A stretch of 64,000 bases of DNA from Marispirochaeta sp964554875 (GTDB lineage: Bacteria; Spirochaetota; Spirochaetia; JC444; Marispirochaetaceae). Under the pieces are notes generated by a model. That model was not told the DNA's origin. It was given only the letters and a program-made list of their open reading frames with translations, and ran no database searches. Within the stretch, counting starts at the first letter, position 1; the number at the start of each line of letters is the position of its first letter. Both the position numbers and the translations under genes were made by a program. This document shows positions 1-8,131 of the stretch, piece by piece. The stretch covers positions 11,204 to 75,203 of the forward strand of contig CAZKQJ010000022.1 of the NCBI GenBank assembly GCA_964554875.1. Reading direction: 5' to 3'.

Positions 1-1248
1 GGACCCGCCTTCAGCCGACCCCTGGACAGCGTTGCCTGTGTACAGTGCGGTCAGTGTGCCGCGGTCTGTCCGGTGGGGGCCATAACCGAGCGTAACCACA
101 TTGACGCAGTCTGGGCTGCCCTGGATGACCCGAAGCAGCATGTGGTCGTTCAGACTGCCCCGGCTATCCGGGCAGCCCTGGGGGAGGAGTTCGGCCTCGA
201 GCCCGGGACCCTGGTCACAGGAAAAATGGTGAGCGCCCTCCGGGCCATGGGTTTCGACGCGGTGTTTGACACCAATTTTACTGCGGACCTTACGATCATG
301 GAAGAGGGAAGCGAACTGCTCATGCGTCTGACCAGACTCCTGAAGAACCATGAAAATATCGCCCTGCCCCAGTTCTCATCCTGTTCCCCGGGATGGATAA
401 AATACCTGGAGTACTACTATCCCGAGATGATTCCCAACGTTTCATCCTGCAAGTCGCCCCAGCAGATGTTCGGCGCCCTGGCAAAGACCTATTACGCCGA
501 TAAAATCGGCAAAAAAGCGGAAGAGATCACCGTAGTCTCGGTAATGCCCTGTACGGCCAAGAAGTTCGAAGCCCTCAGGCCCGAGATGCGTGATTCCGGG
601 GTCCAGGACGTGGACTACGTCCTGACCACCCGGGAGCTGGCACGAATGATAAAGGGCAGCGGCGTCGCCTTCACCGAGCTGCCCGACGGTCAGATGGACG
701 CCCCCCTGGGACTCTCCTCCGGCGCGGCGGACATTTTCGCCAACACCGGCGGCGTCATGGAAGCCGCCCTGAGGACCGTCTACGAACTGGTTACCGGACG
801 CCCTCTGCCGGGCGAAAACCTGCATGTGCGTCCCCTTGCAGGTCTCGAAGGAATAAAAGAGGCCTCACTGATACTGGAAAACGTCAAGCCGGAGTACGAT
901 TTTCTCGAAGAGGTGGAGGTTCGTGTGGCGGTTGCCCACGGCCTCGGAAACACAGGCAAGCTCCTGGACCGCATCCAGGCCGGAAAGGGAGACTACCACT
1001 TTGTAGAGATTATGACCTGCCCCGGCGGCTGCATAGGCGGCGGCGGACAGCCCCGCTTTACCGATGATTCGGTCAGACAGAAGCGGATCGAGGCAATCTA
1101 CAAGGAGGACGAAGGAAAGCCGATACGAAAGTCCCACGAAAATCCGGCGATAACCCAGATCTACGAGGAGTACCTGGGAGCACCTTTGAGCGAACGCTCC
1201 CATCATCTGCTTCACACAAAATATACTGCACGGGAGGTGGTGCAGTAG
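1..1248 (+). CDS. hydA: [FeFe] hydrogenase catalytic subunit, 5' end outside window
   Basis: C-terminal part (about 415 codons) of an iron-only hydrogenase, which interconverts protons and H2 at the H-cluster in the cytoplasm of a fermenter. The frame is open from base 1 with no start codon, so the gene begins upstream. Codons 37-72 encode a [4Fe-4S] motif CxxCxxCxxxCP. The three H-cluster signatures follow: SSCSPGW near 376, MPCTAKKFE near 544 and CPGGCIGGGGQP near 1018. The last ~55 residues match the iron-hydrogenase small-subunit domain (RQKRIEAIY, then HLLHTKY at the end). An internal GTG at 73 is not the start, because the ferredoxin motif lies upstream of it. The partner subunits, and so the electron carrier, cannot be seen. 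The family is clear; the physiological direction is not. Confidence 0.95.
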   Translation, partial: GPAFSRPLDSVACVQCGQCAAVCPVGAITERNHIDAVWAALDDPKQHVVVQTAPAIRAALGEEFGLEPGTLVTGKMVSALRAMGFDAVFDTNFTADLTIMEEGSELLMRLTRLLKNHENIALPQFSSCSPGWIKYLEYYYPEMIPNVSSCKSPQQMFGALAKTYYADKIGKKAEEITVVSVMPCTAKKFEALRPEMRDSGVQDVDYVLTTRELARMIKGSGVAFTELPDGQMDAPLGLSSGAADIFANTGGVMEAALRTVYELVTGRPLPGENLHVRPLAGLEGIKEASLILENVKPEYDFLEEVEVRVAVAHGLGNTGKLLDRIQAGKGDYHFVEIMTCPGGCIGGGGQPRFTDDSVRQKRIEAIYKEDEGKPIRKSHENPAITQIYEEYLGAPLSERSHHLLHTKYTAREVVQ

Positions 1249-1272
1249 CAAAACAGTCTGTCACAGATCAGC

Positions 1273-1302
1273 GGACGGTGTCTTCGGACACCGTCCTTTT
1301 TT
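1273..1302 (+). terminator. Intrinsic terminator after hydrogenase gene
   Basis: A perfect 10-bp stem (1273-1282 with 1287-1296) closes on a TTCG tetraloop and runs straight into six T residues (1297-1302). It lies 25 bp after the hydrogenase stop codon. This is a textbook rho-independent terminator on the plus strand, in front of the convergent ligase gene. Confidence 0.92.
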
Positions 1303-1346
1303 CGGCAGATGGTGACGACAGTGCTTATTGAGGGCAGGCTGGAGAT

Positions 1347-2186
1347 CTAAAACAGGTCCTCCACTCTCCTTCCCCTCAGATCCTCTCCCAAAAATCTCTC
1401 TGTACACGTAACACAAGCCCCTTCGGTATACACCCTTCCGGTCTGGCCGGAACAGGGAATCTCAAAGGAGAAGCGGGGCGTCCGACCAAAAATCCACTCC
1501 CGGGACGAAAACTCCTCTGCCTGATCCCTGCTCAGCAGGTAGAGTTCCGCCTCCGGCGGGACCTCCTCCCACACCCCGCGGTTAAAGCTCCGCGCCAGGG
1601 CATCGATAACGATCTCCACACTGAGCCCGGGGACCATCTCGTTCAGGCAGAGCACCGGCGACCTTACAGACGCCACGCCCTTTCCCCTGATTCCCGGCAA
1701 ACTCGGTTTGAGTACGGAACCCAGAAGGGAGAGATCCGAGGAGACCAGCAGGGTCCCGTGATGCAGGGCCTTCTCCTTTGTAAGGCGATACGCGCTTCCG
1801 GAGAATTTCCGCCCGCCGGCTACCAGATCGTTTCTTTCCGTTACTTCCGCGGAAATTCCCAGGTCCGCCAGAGCGCCGACAATCCGGCGGGAGTTTTCAA
1901 ACTTGTCGTAGCCATGGCGGGGCCGGATAAAAGAATAATTCAGGTTTCCGAAATCATGATAAACCGTGCCGCCTCCGGTGTAGCGCCGTACCAGGGGCAT
2001 GCCGTGCCTACGCAGGACTCCTATATCGGCCTCAAGAAAAGGGTTCTGGGATCGGCCTATTACCACGCAGGGACGGTTCACATACAGAAGAAGTATCTCC
2101 TCGCCGGGGCCGCTGTCCTCAAAGAGTGAACGTTCCGCGGCCAGGTTGGCGAAGGGGTCTCGAGACCCCAGAAGGATGACCCGCAC
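1347..2186 (-). CDS. lplA: Lipoate-protein ligase A
   Basis: A 279-residue lipoate-protein ligase that would activate lipoate with ATP and attach it to lipoyl-domain lysines in the cytoplasm. The family signature RRYTGGGTVYHD with GNLNYSF lies near residues 65-85, and the lysine motif KFSGSAYR near 128-135. The start is GTG at 2186: its first base overlaps the TAG stop of the upstream ABC gene (TAGTG), with GGGAGGAA just upstream. It is therefore translationally coupled to the exporter. Lipoylated targets are expected in the cell; the lipoyl domain fused to E1 at 35-38 kb is one candidate substrate visible here. The link to the exporter looks positional and I cannot explain it functionally. 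Confidence 0.9.
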   Translation of the reverse strand: MRVILLGSRDPFANLAAERSLFEDSGPGEEILLLYVNRPCVVIGRSQNPFLEADIGVLRRHGMPLVRRYTGGGTVYHDFGNLNYSFIRPRHGYDKFENSRRIVGALADLGISAEVTERNDLVAGGRKFSGSAYRLTKEKALHHGTLLVSSDLSLLGSVLKPSLPGIRGKGVASVRSPVLCLNEMVPGLSVEIVIDALARSFNRGVWEEVPPEAELYLLSRDQAEEFSSREWIFGRTPRFSFEIPCSGQTGRVYTEGACVTCTERFLGEDLRGRRVEDLF

Positions 2187-4321
2187 TATTCCTCCCGGAC
2201 TAGCGCAGTTCCGCTGTACTGAAGCCGGTACAGGTTGTAGTAGAGACCTTTGAAGGCGATAAGCTCCTCATGCTTCCCCTGTTCCACCAGATGTCCGTGG
2301 CTCAGAACCAGGATACGGTCGGCGTTTTTTATGGTGGAGAGACGGTGGGCGATTACCAGGGAGGTACGACCTTCAAGCAGTACCTTGAGGGCGCTCTGGA
2401 TAAGCCGCTCAGTTTCCGTATCCACATTGGAGGTCGCCTCGTCCAGGATAAGGACCCGGGGATTCTGGGCGATAACCCGGGCAAAGGAGATCAGCTGCTT
2501 CTGCCCGGTAGAGATGTTGCTCCCCCGCTCCTGCAGCATGGTATCGTATCCCCGTGGCAGCTTCTCGATAAAGCTGTGGGCGTTTACCATCCTTGCCGCT
2601 TCAATAACATCCTTTCTGGGTATCGGTGCCCCCAGGGTGATGTTCTCTTCGATGGTCCCGGAAAAGAGAAATACGTCCTGCTGCACCGGCTGTATAAGGC
2701 GTCGCAAGGCCGACAGGGAGAGTTCCCGGATATCCGTCCCGTCAATGAGAATATCCCCTTTTTCGATATCCCAGAAGCGGGTCAACAGGTTCGCGATGGT
2801 GGTCTTTCCTGCTCCGGTATAGCCGACCACCGCCACGGTCTCCCCTGGATTTACCCTGAAAGAGAGGTTTTTCAGCACAGGTTCGTCCGGAACGTAGGAA
2901 AAATCGACCCCTCGAAACTCCAGTCCTCCCTGTACATCCCCGATACTCTCTGCGTGCATGGTTCCGGTATCCGGGATTTCCTGCCGGGTATCCAGAATTC
3001 CGAAGATCCGCTCTCCTCCGGCCATGGCTGACTGCATGATGGTGAATTTTTCCGACAGATCCATAACCGGCTGGTAGAACATCCTGATCAGGCTGATAAA
3101 AGCAATCAGTACTCCCAGGGAAACCGAAAGCTCCACAAACATTCCGGCGCCGAAATAGAGAATCACCCCGGTGGAAACGGTGGTAAGAAAATCAATGAAA
3201 GCACGGAACGGGGCGAACACGAAGAGCTCCTTCATTGAGGCGTCATAGAGCTCGTCGTTCCTCCTGTCAAAGGCCTCTCCCACAGCCTTCTCCCGGCCGA
3301 ACATCTGCACAACCTCCATTCCGGAAAGGTGCTCGGAGAGATAGGCGTTGACCTTCGCTACCCCGGAGCGTACAAGTCGGTAGGCTTCCCGGGCTTTGAC
3401 CCTGAAATAGAGGGTCGCGACAATCACCGGAGGCAGGGTAAATACGGTAATGGTTGCGAGCCGGGGATTCATCAGATAGAGGGTTATGACCACCCCTATC
3501 ATCAGACTGAAGTTCTTGATAAAGGAGATCGCCACGGTGGCAAAGAGCTCGTTGATGGTATCCACATCGCTGGTAAGCCGGGAAACGAGGCTTCCCACCG
3601 GGGTCCGCTGCAGGTAAGCCAGGGACTGGCGGAGCAGATGTCCCAGCAGGGAGAGTCTTAAGTCCCGCATTACGTTCTGCCCCAGGGCGGCCATGATGTA
3701 GATCTGCAGGAAGGTAAAAACCAGATTAGCCGCCAGGAGTCCCAGGTAGAGCCAGGCATTATCGGCAATCCCCATGCGGTCCGAACGTCTGAGGAGCCTT
3801 CGTTCCCGGGTATCAAAGGAGTCCAGCAGCTCCCGGGTAAAAGCAAAGCCTTCACCTTCCCGCTGAATTCCGCTTGTGTCCGGGTCCAGCAGCTCTTTGA
3901 CCCGCTCCCACTCCTCCGGAGAATAGTCACCGGGACGGACAAGGTACCATCCCCCCTCATCCAGGGCACCGGCATCCCGCAGACGCCGTTTCTCCTCCCC
4001 CGTAAGGGACGAAGCGATATCCTGAGGCAGATACACAAGGCCGTCCTCCCCGGATAGAACAGCGGGATCATCGACCCTGGCTTTGAGTCCGGTCCCTTCG
4101 GCTCCGCTGTCCTTTTGGGGACTGTAGCGCAGGTAGTAGCCCATTATATGGCGGTCAATGGCCCGCTGAAGCACCACGGGACCTGCAAGTTCAGCAACGG
4201 TGGCCGCCAGCAGGGCGATCACGGCCACCAGGGCAAGGGCCTTGTAGGGCTTGAGGTAAGCTGCAAGACGGCGGACAATCTTCCAGTCGAAGGCTTTCAT
4301 CTGAAGTTCCCCGCCCCTCAT
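2186..4321 (-). CDS. ABC exporter half-transporter with extracytoplasmic insert (heterodimer partner 2)
   Basis: A 711-residue type IV ABC exporter half: six-helix membrane domain followed by an ATPase domain. The ATPase has Walker A GYTGAGKTT, Walker B VLILDEATSNVD with the catalytic Glu, and the H-loop IAHRLST. Its signature is ISTGQKQ instead of LSGGQ. Between helices 1 and 2 (about residues 60-185) there is a large hydrophilic insert rich in charged residues. A comparable domain is known in BmrD-type subunits of heterodimeric exporters. The gene overlaps its partner by 4 bp (ATGA), with AGGAGG upstream of the start. With the neighbour it should form a drug or lipid exporter with one degenerate ATP site. 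The substrate cannot be told from sequence. Confidence 0.92.
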   Translation of the reverse strand: MRGGELQMKAFDWKIVRRLAAYLKPYKALALVAVIALLAATVAELAGPVVLQRAIDRHIMGYYLRYSPQKDSGAEGTGLKARVDDPAVLSGEDGLVYLPQDIASSLTGEEKRRLRDAGALDEGGWYLVRPGDYSPEEWERVKELLDPDTSGIQREGEGFAFTRELLDSFDTRERRLLRRSDRMGIADNAWLYLGLLAANLVFTFLQIYIMAALGQNVMRDLRLSLLGHLLRQSLAYLQRTPVGSLVSRLTSDVDTINELFATVAISFIKNFSLMIGVVITLYLMNPRLATITVFTLPPVIVATLYFRVKAREAYRLVRSGVAKVNAYLSEHLSGMEVVQMFGREKAVGEAFDRRNDELYDASMKELFVFAPFRAFIDFLTTVSTGVILYFGAGMFVELSVSLGVLIAFISLIRMFYQPVMDLSEKFTIMQSAMAGGERIFGILDTRQEIPDTGTMHAESIGDVQGGLEFRGVDFSYVPDEPVLKNLSFRVNPGETVAVVGYTGAGKTTIANLLTRFWDIEKGDILIDGTDIRELSLSALRRLIQPVQQDVFLFSGTIEENITLGAPIPRKDVIEAARMVNAHSFIEKLPRGYDTMLQERGSNISTGQKQLISFARVIAQNPRVLILDEATSNVDTETERLIQSALKVLLEGRTSLVIAHRLSTIKNADRILVLSHGHLVEQGKHEELIAFKGLYYNLYRLQYSGTALVREE

Positions 4322-6060
4322 GCCGATTCCTCCTCTTCCAGGCGCTGAAGGTTCGCGATCTCTGCGTAGAAGCCCTCCTGCCCGATCAGCTCATCATGGG
4401 TCCCTGACTGAACAATGACCCCCTCATCGAGCACAATAATGTGGTCCGCGAATTTGAGGGTCGAAACCCGGTGGGATATGAGAATATTGGTCTTTCCCCT
4501 GCGAAGCTCGATAAAGCCTTCCAGAATGCTCTCCTCCGTGGAGGTATCCACCGCCGCCAGGGCATCATCGAATACGAGGATTTCCGGCCGCGTCAGCAGG
4601 GCCCGGGATATGGCAATACGCTGCTTCTGGCCTCCCGATAGGGTTATTCCCCGCTCCCCCACCTCGGTCTCGTAACCATGAGGGAAAAGCCGTATATCCC
4701 GGCTGATGGTGGAGGCCTCCGCCGCCGCTTCCACGGCCTCCCGGGGGGCATCATCAACACCGAAAGCGATATTGTCGCTCAGGGTGCTTGAAAACAGAAA
4801 GGTCTCCTGGGGAACGATACCGAAGGTACTCCTCAAACTGGAGAGTTCATACTCCCTGACGTCTCTGCCGGCGATATAGACAGTTCCCGGAGGGGTATCC
4901 AGGAGCCTGGGAAGCAGCCGTATAAGGGTGCTTTTCCCCGAACCAGTGCGCCCCAGTATACCAAGAGTCTGTCCCGGATGAACCCTGAAGGAGACATTCC
5001 GCAGGGCGGGAACCAGGGAACCGGGATAGGTGAAACTCAGGTCCCGTACTTCGATGGCTCCCGACTGGGGACAGCAGACTCCCTCATCCGGAGACCTGAT
5101 CTCCGGCTCTTCCCGGAGAATCGCGTTGATCCGGGCCAGGGCCGCCCCTCCACGCTCCAGCATATTGACGGTAAAGCCCATACCCAGCATGGGCCAGATA
5201 AGCATTGCAAGATAACTCATGGCGGCGACAAAATCACCTGGACTCATACCGCCCTCAAGGACCGACAAGCCTCCAAAACGCAGCAGCAGGAGGGTCACGA
5301 TGCCGCCGAGAAAGTGAATCATCGGAAAGGCAAAACCCCACAGCCGTACCAGGGCCAGGTTCCGGCGCTTGTAGTCTTCGTTTTTTCCGGAGAAGACCTT
5401 GAGGTTGGAATCCTCCCGGACAAAGGCCTTCAGAACGAGTATTCCGCTCAATGCCTCCTGCACATGGCTGCTCAAAGCGGCATAGCCCTCCTGAACGGCC
5501 TTGAAAAGACGTCCCAGAAAACGCCCCATTCCCAAAACCTGCAGGGTAATAAGGGGAAAGGGGGCAAGCACGATCAGGGCAAGATGAGGAAACTGGAAGA
5601 CTATAATCGCGATAATGAACAGAGTCATGAAAAGACCGTCGAAGAGGGCCACGAAACCCATCCCCGAGGCCATGCGTACATGGTGCATATCCCCGGTAGC
5701 CCTGGCCATGAGATCACCCGTTGAGCTTCGTCCGTAAAACGAGGGAGAGAGGGTCAGCAGGTGTCCGAAAAGCCGGGATCTGAGTTTCTTTTCGATTTTC
5801 CGGGAAGCCCCGTGAATATAGTAGCGCCATCCGAAGCGTCCCACAGCCACCAGAAAGGCAATCCCCACCATCAGCAGTACCATCTTCCCAACCCAGACAA
5901 GGTCCACATTTCCGGCGGATATATGGTCGATAAGCGATCGAATGAGCTGGGGAAGAAAGAGCTGTCCAGCGTCGGTGATGAACAAAAAAAGAAAGCCCAT
6001 GGCGTAGCGGCCCGCATAGGCCTTGTAATAGGGAAGCAGGGTACGGAATTCCTTCAGCAT
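4318..6060 (-). CDS. ABC exporter half-transporter (heterodimer partner 1)
   Basis: A 580-residue ABC exporter half of normal length: six membrane helices in residues 1-310, then the ATPase. Walker A is GRTGSGKST and the signature is a canonical LSGGQKQR. Walker B reads ILVFDDALAAVD, so the catalytic Glu is replaced by Asp; the H-loop ISHRVST is intact. Together with the altered signature of the partner, this gives the one consensus and one degenerate ATP site known from TM287/288 and BmrCD-type heterodimers. It is the first gene of the reverse-strand operon (exporter, exporter, lplA). It starts at the ATG at 6060, divergent from rex. Confidence 0.92.
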   Translation of the reverse strand: MLKEFRTLLPYYKAYAGRYAMGFLFLFITDAGQLFLPQLIRSLIDHISAGNVDLVWVGKMVLLMVGIAFLVAVGRFGWRYYIHGASRKIEKKLRSRLFGHLLTLSPSFYGRSSTGDLMARATGDMHHVRMASGMGFVALFDGLFMTLFIIAIIVFQFPHLALIVLAPFPLITLQVLGMGRFLGRLFKAVQEGYAALSSHVQEALSGILVLKAFVREDSNLKVFSGKNEDYKRRNLALVRLWGFAFPMIHFLGGIVTLLLLRFGGLSVLEGGMSPGDFVAAMSYLAMLIWPMLGMGFTVNMLERGGAALARINAILREEPEIRSPDEGVCCPQSGAIEVRDLSFTYPGSLVPALRNVSFRVHPGQTLGILGRTGSGKSTLIRLLPRLLDTPPGTVYIAGRDVREYELSSLRSTFGIVPQETFLFSSTLSDNIAFGVDDAPREAVEAAAEASTISRDIRLFPHGYETEVGERGITLSGGQKQRIAISRALLTRPEILVFDDALAAVDTSTEESILEGFIELRRGKTNILISHRVSTLKFADHIIVLDEGVIVQSGTHDELIGQEGFYAEIANLQRLEEEESA

Positions 6061-6128
6061 TGCGTGTTATATCCTCAAGTAGTTCGTATCGAGCGCCATC
6101 GGCAGGACGATTTTCTTTAGATGTGCCG

Positions 6129-6146
6129 TTGGCTAAATGTAGCCAA
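6129..6146. promoter_or_regulatory. Inverted repeat in the exporter/rex intergenic region
   Basis: TTGGCTA and TAGCCAA form a perfect 7-bp inverted repeat separated by 4 bases. It lies 68 bp upstream of the exporter start and before the rex promoter. Its size and symmetry suit an operator for a dimeric repressor of the exporter operon, but no cognate regulator is evident. A small RNA hairpin is the alternative. Confidence 0.35.
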
Positions 6147-6190
6147 AGCGTTTGATCCAGTCAATTTGTCTGGAATGATTTCCATACCCC

Positions 6191-6219
6191 TTGACGAAAA
6201 TTGTGAAAAGTCCTAGGAT
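6191..6219 (+). promoter_or_regulatory. Sigma70-type promoter of the rex operon
   Basis: The -35 hexamer TTGACG (6191-6196) and the -10 hexamer TAGGAT (6214-6219) are separated by exactly 17 bp. The predicted start of transcription near 6226 lies just before the Rex operator. A half-site TTGTGAAA (6201-6208) sits in the spacer. Confidence 0.75.
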
Positions 6220-6232
6220 TCGCTTCAATTAC

Positions 6233-6248
6233 TGTGAATTATTTCACA
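6233..6248. promoter_or_regulatory. Rex operator (autoregulatory)
   Basis: TGTGAATTATTTCACA agrees with the Rex consensus TTGTGAAnnnnTTCACAA over both half-sites, lacking only the 5' outer T. It lies between the predicted transcription start and the rex start codon, so bound Rex should block transcription of its own operon until NADH rises. A second half-site occurs upstream at 6201-6208. Confidence 0.88.
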
Positions 6249-6264
6249 AACAGCGGGAGTTCCA

Positions 6265-6888
6265 ATGAAAAAGCCCCCACCCCTTCCCAGCCTGGAACGG
6301 CTGTGCGGAATCTACGGACTGCTGGACAGCCTGCCGGAATCGGACCGGGGCAGGGTCTCATCCAGGGAGCTGGGACGCGCCATCGGACAGACAGCGGAAA
6401 CGGTACGCAAGGACATTGCCCACATGAAGGCGGATATCGTATCGGCGGGAGGCTATGATCCGGCGGAACTTAAAGGGGCAATCGCATCCTACCTGGGGCT
6501 GAGGGAAACCCGCAGGGCCTGTATCGTGGGGCTGGGCAGACTTGGCCAGGCAATCCTGCGGTATCCGGGGTTTCAGGACGCCGGCATCGAGATATGTGCC
6601 GGCTTTGACAGGGACACGAACAAGCTGGAACTGCTCATATCGCCGATCCCTTTGCTGCCGTCCCACCGGATTGCCGAGTATGTGCGGGCGGAGAAAATCA
6701 GCCTGGGGATAATCGCGGTTCCTCCCGACCAGGCCCAGATTACAGCCGACCGCCTGGCCGAAGGCGGCATTCGGGGAATTGTAAATTTTACAGTCCCGGT
6801 ATCGGTACCGGAGACAGTAAGCATACGGCATGTTTCGGTTCTTGACGAATTACGTATTCTGGCCGCCTTAACAGACGGCACAGCTTAA
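6265..6888 (+). CDS. rex: Redox-sensing transcriptional repressor Rex
   Basis: A 207-residue Rex repressor, which senses the NADH/NAD+ ratio and releases its operators when NADH is high. The N-terminal ~80 residues form a winged helix (LGRAIGQTAETVRKDIAH). They are followed by a Rossmann domain with the nucleotide-binding GLGRLGQAI near residues 90-98 and AGFDRD at the end of the second strand. The ATG at 6265 has GGGAG five bases upstream. A strong Rex site precedes the gene, so it is probably autoregulated. It is followed after 20 bp by a serA-like gene and then a hybrid kinase, all likely in one transcript. Confidence 0.95.
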   Translation: MKKPPPLPSLERLCGIYGLLDSLPESDRGRVSSRELGRAIGQTAETVRKDIAHMKADIVSAGGYDPAELKGAIASYLGLRETRRACIVGLGRLGQAILRYPGFQDAGIEICAGFDRDTNKLELLISPIPLLPSHRIAEYVRAEKISLGIIAVPPDQAQITADRLAEGGIRGIVNFTVPVSVPETVSIRHVSVLDELRILAALTDGTA

Positions 6889-6908
6889 ATACAGGCAGGA
6901 GAAATGAT

Positions 6909-8081
6909 ATGCACAGGATTTTGACCCTCAACAAAATTGCCTCCAAAGGTCTGGACCTTTTTTCAAGGGACCAGTACGAAGTTGCCTCCGAGATAGGCCA
7001 TCCGGACGCGATCATCGTCCGGAGCCAGGACATGCACTCTCTGACGATTCCGGAAACCGTCAAGGCCATCGCCCGGGCAGGAGCAGGAACCAATAATATT
7101 CCCGTGGAAACCTGTTCCCAGCGGGGAATCGTTGTATTCAATACTCCGGGGGCCAACGCGAATTCCGTCAAGGAGCTTACCCTCACCGGGATGTTCCTGG
7201 CCTCCCGGAAAATATACCGGGGAATACAGTGGGTAAAGAGTCTGGCCGGAAAGGGAGACGAGATTCCCGCCCTGGTGGAAAAGGGAAAGAAGGAGTTCAC
7301 CGGCAACGAAATCCGCGGCAAGAAGCTGGGAGTAATCGGTCTGGGGGCCATCGGTGTGGACGTGGCCAACGACGCCGAACGTCTGGGAATGATAGTCAGC
7401 GGCTACGACCCCTTCATTTCTGTGGAAGCGGCCTGGGGGCTCTCACCCAGCATCAAAAAGGCGGAGACCCTGGAAGCCCTGATCGCCGAATCAGATTACA
7501 TCACCGTTCATATACCCCTGAACGATCGGACCCGGGGCATCCTTAACCGTGAGCGCTTTTCCAGGATGAAAAAGGGGGTGAAGGTTCTGAACTTTTCCCG
7601 GGGCGGACTGGTGAACAACGCCGATATGCTGGAAGCGATTCAGGCAGGAATTGTTGACCGTTACGTTACCGATTTTCCCGACGACACTCTCCTGCAGAAC
7701 GACAACGTAATTGCCATTCCCCACCTGGGGGCTTCCACTCCGGAAGCGGAGGAAAACTGCGCGGTAATGGCGGCACGTCAGCTGATCACCTTCCTCGAAA
7801 CGGGAAACATAATGAACTCCGTCAACTTTCCCGACTGCTCCATGCCTCTTACAACCGATACCCGGATCATCATAGCCAACAGGAACATCCCCAACATGGT
7901 TGGTCAGATCACTACCATCCTTGCCGAAGAGTCCATGAACATTTCGGAGATGATTAACCGCCACAAGGACGGCTATGCCTACAACATCATCGATGTCGAA
8001 TCCCCGGGGACCGATGCCCTACTGACAAAACTCAAGAGCATTGAAGGCGTAGTAATGGCCAGGATCATCGATAAAAACTAA
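6909..8081 (+). CDS. serA: D-3-phosphoglycerate dehydrogenase with ACT domain
   Basis: A 390-residue D-isomer 2-hydroxyacid dehydrogenase, most likely the NAD-dependent first step of serine synthesis from 3-phosphoglycerate. The nucleotide fold carries GLGAIGVDVAN near residue 140. The catalytic His lies in IPHLGASTPEAEEN near 277. The C-terminal ~80 residues resemble an ACT regulatory domain (NIPNMVGQITTILAEESMNI). GGCAGGAGAAATGAT places a ribosome site before the ATG at 6909. Its position in a Rex operon suggests that this NAD-linked step is tied to redox state. Specificity within the family is inferred from length and the ACT domain. Confidence 0.88.
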   Translation: MHRILTLNKIASKGLDLFSRDQYEVASEIGHPDAIIVRSQDMHSLTIPETVKAIARAGAGTNNIPVETCSQRGIVVFNTPGANANSVKELTLTGMFLASRKIYRGIQWVKSLAGKGDEIPALVEKGKKEFTGNEIRGKKLGVIGLGAIGVDVANDAERLGMIVSGYDPFISVEAAWGLSPSIKKAETLEALIAESDYITVHIPLNDRTRGILNRERFSRMKKGVKVLNFSRGGLVNNADMLEAIQAGIVDRYVTDFPDDTLLQNDNVIAIPHLGASTPEAEENCAVMAARQLITFLETGNIMNSVNFPDCSMPLTTDTRIIIANRNIPNMVGQITTILAEESMNISEMINRHKDGYAYNIIDVESPGTDALLTKLKSIEGVVMARIIDKN

Positions 8082-8131
8082 AAGATTGCTTGACCGATAG
8101 AGTCGGGTCCGCCTATCCTGAAGCCCGTAGT

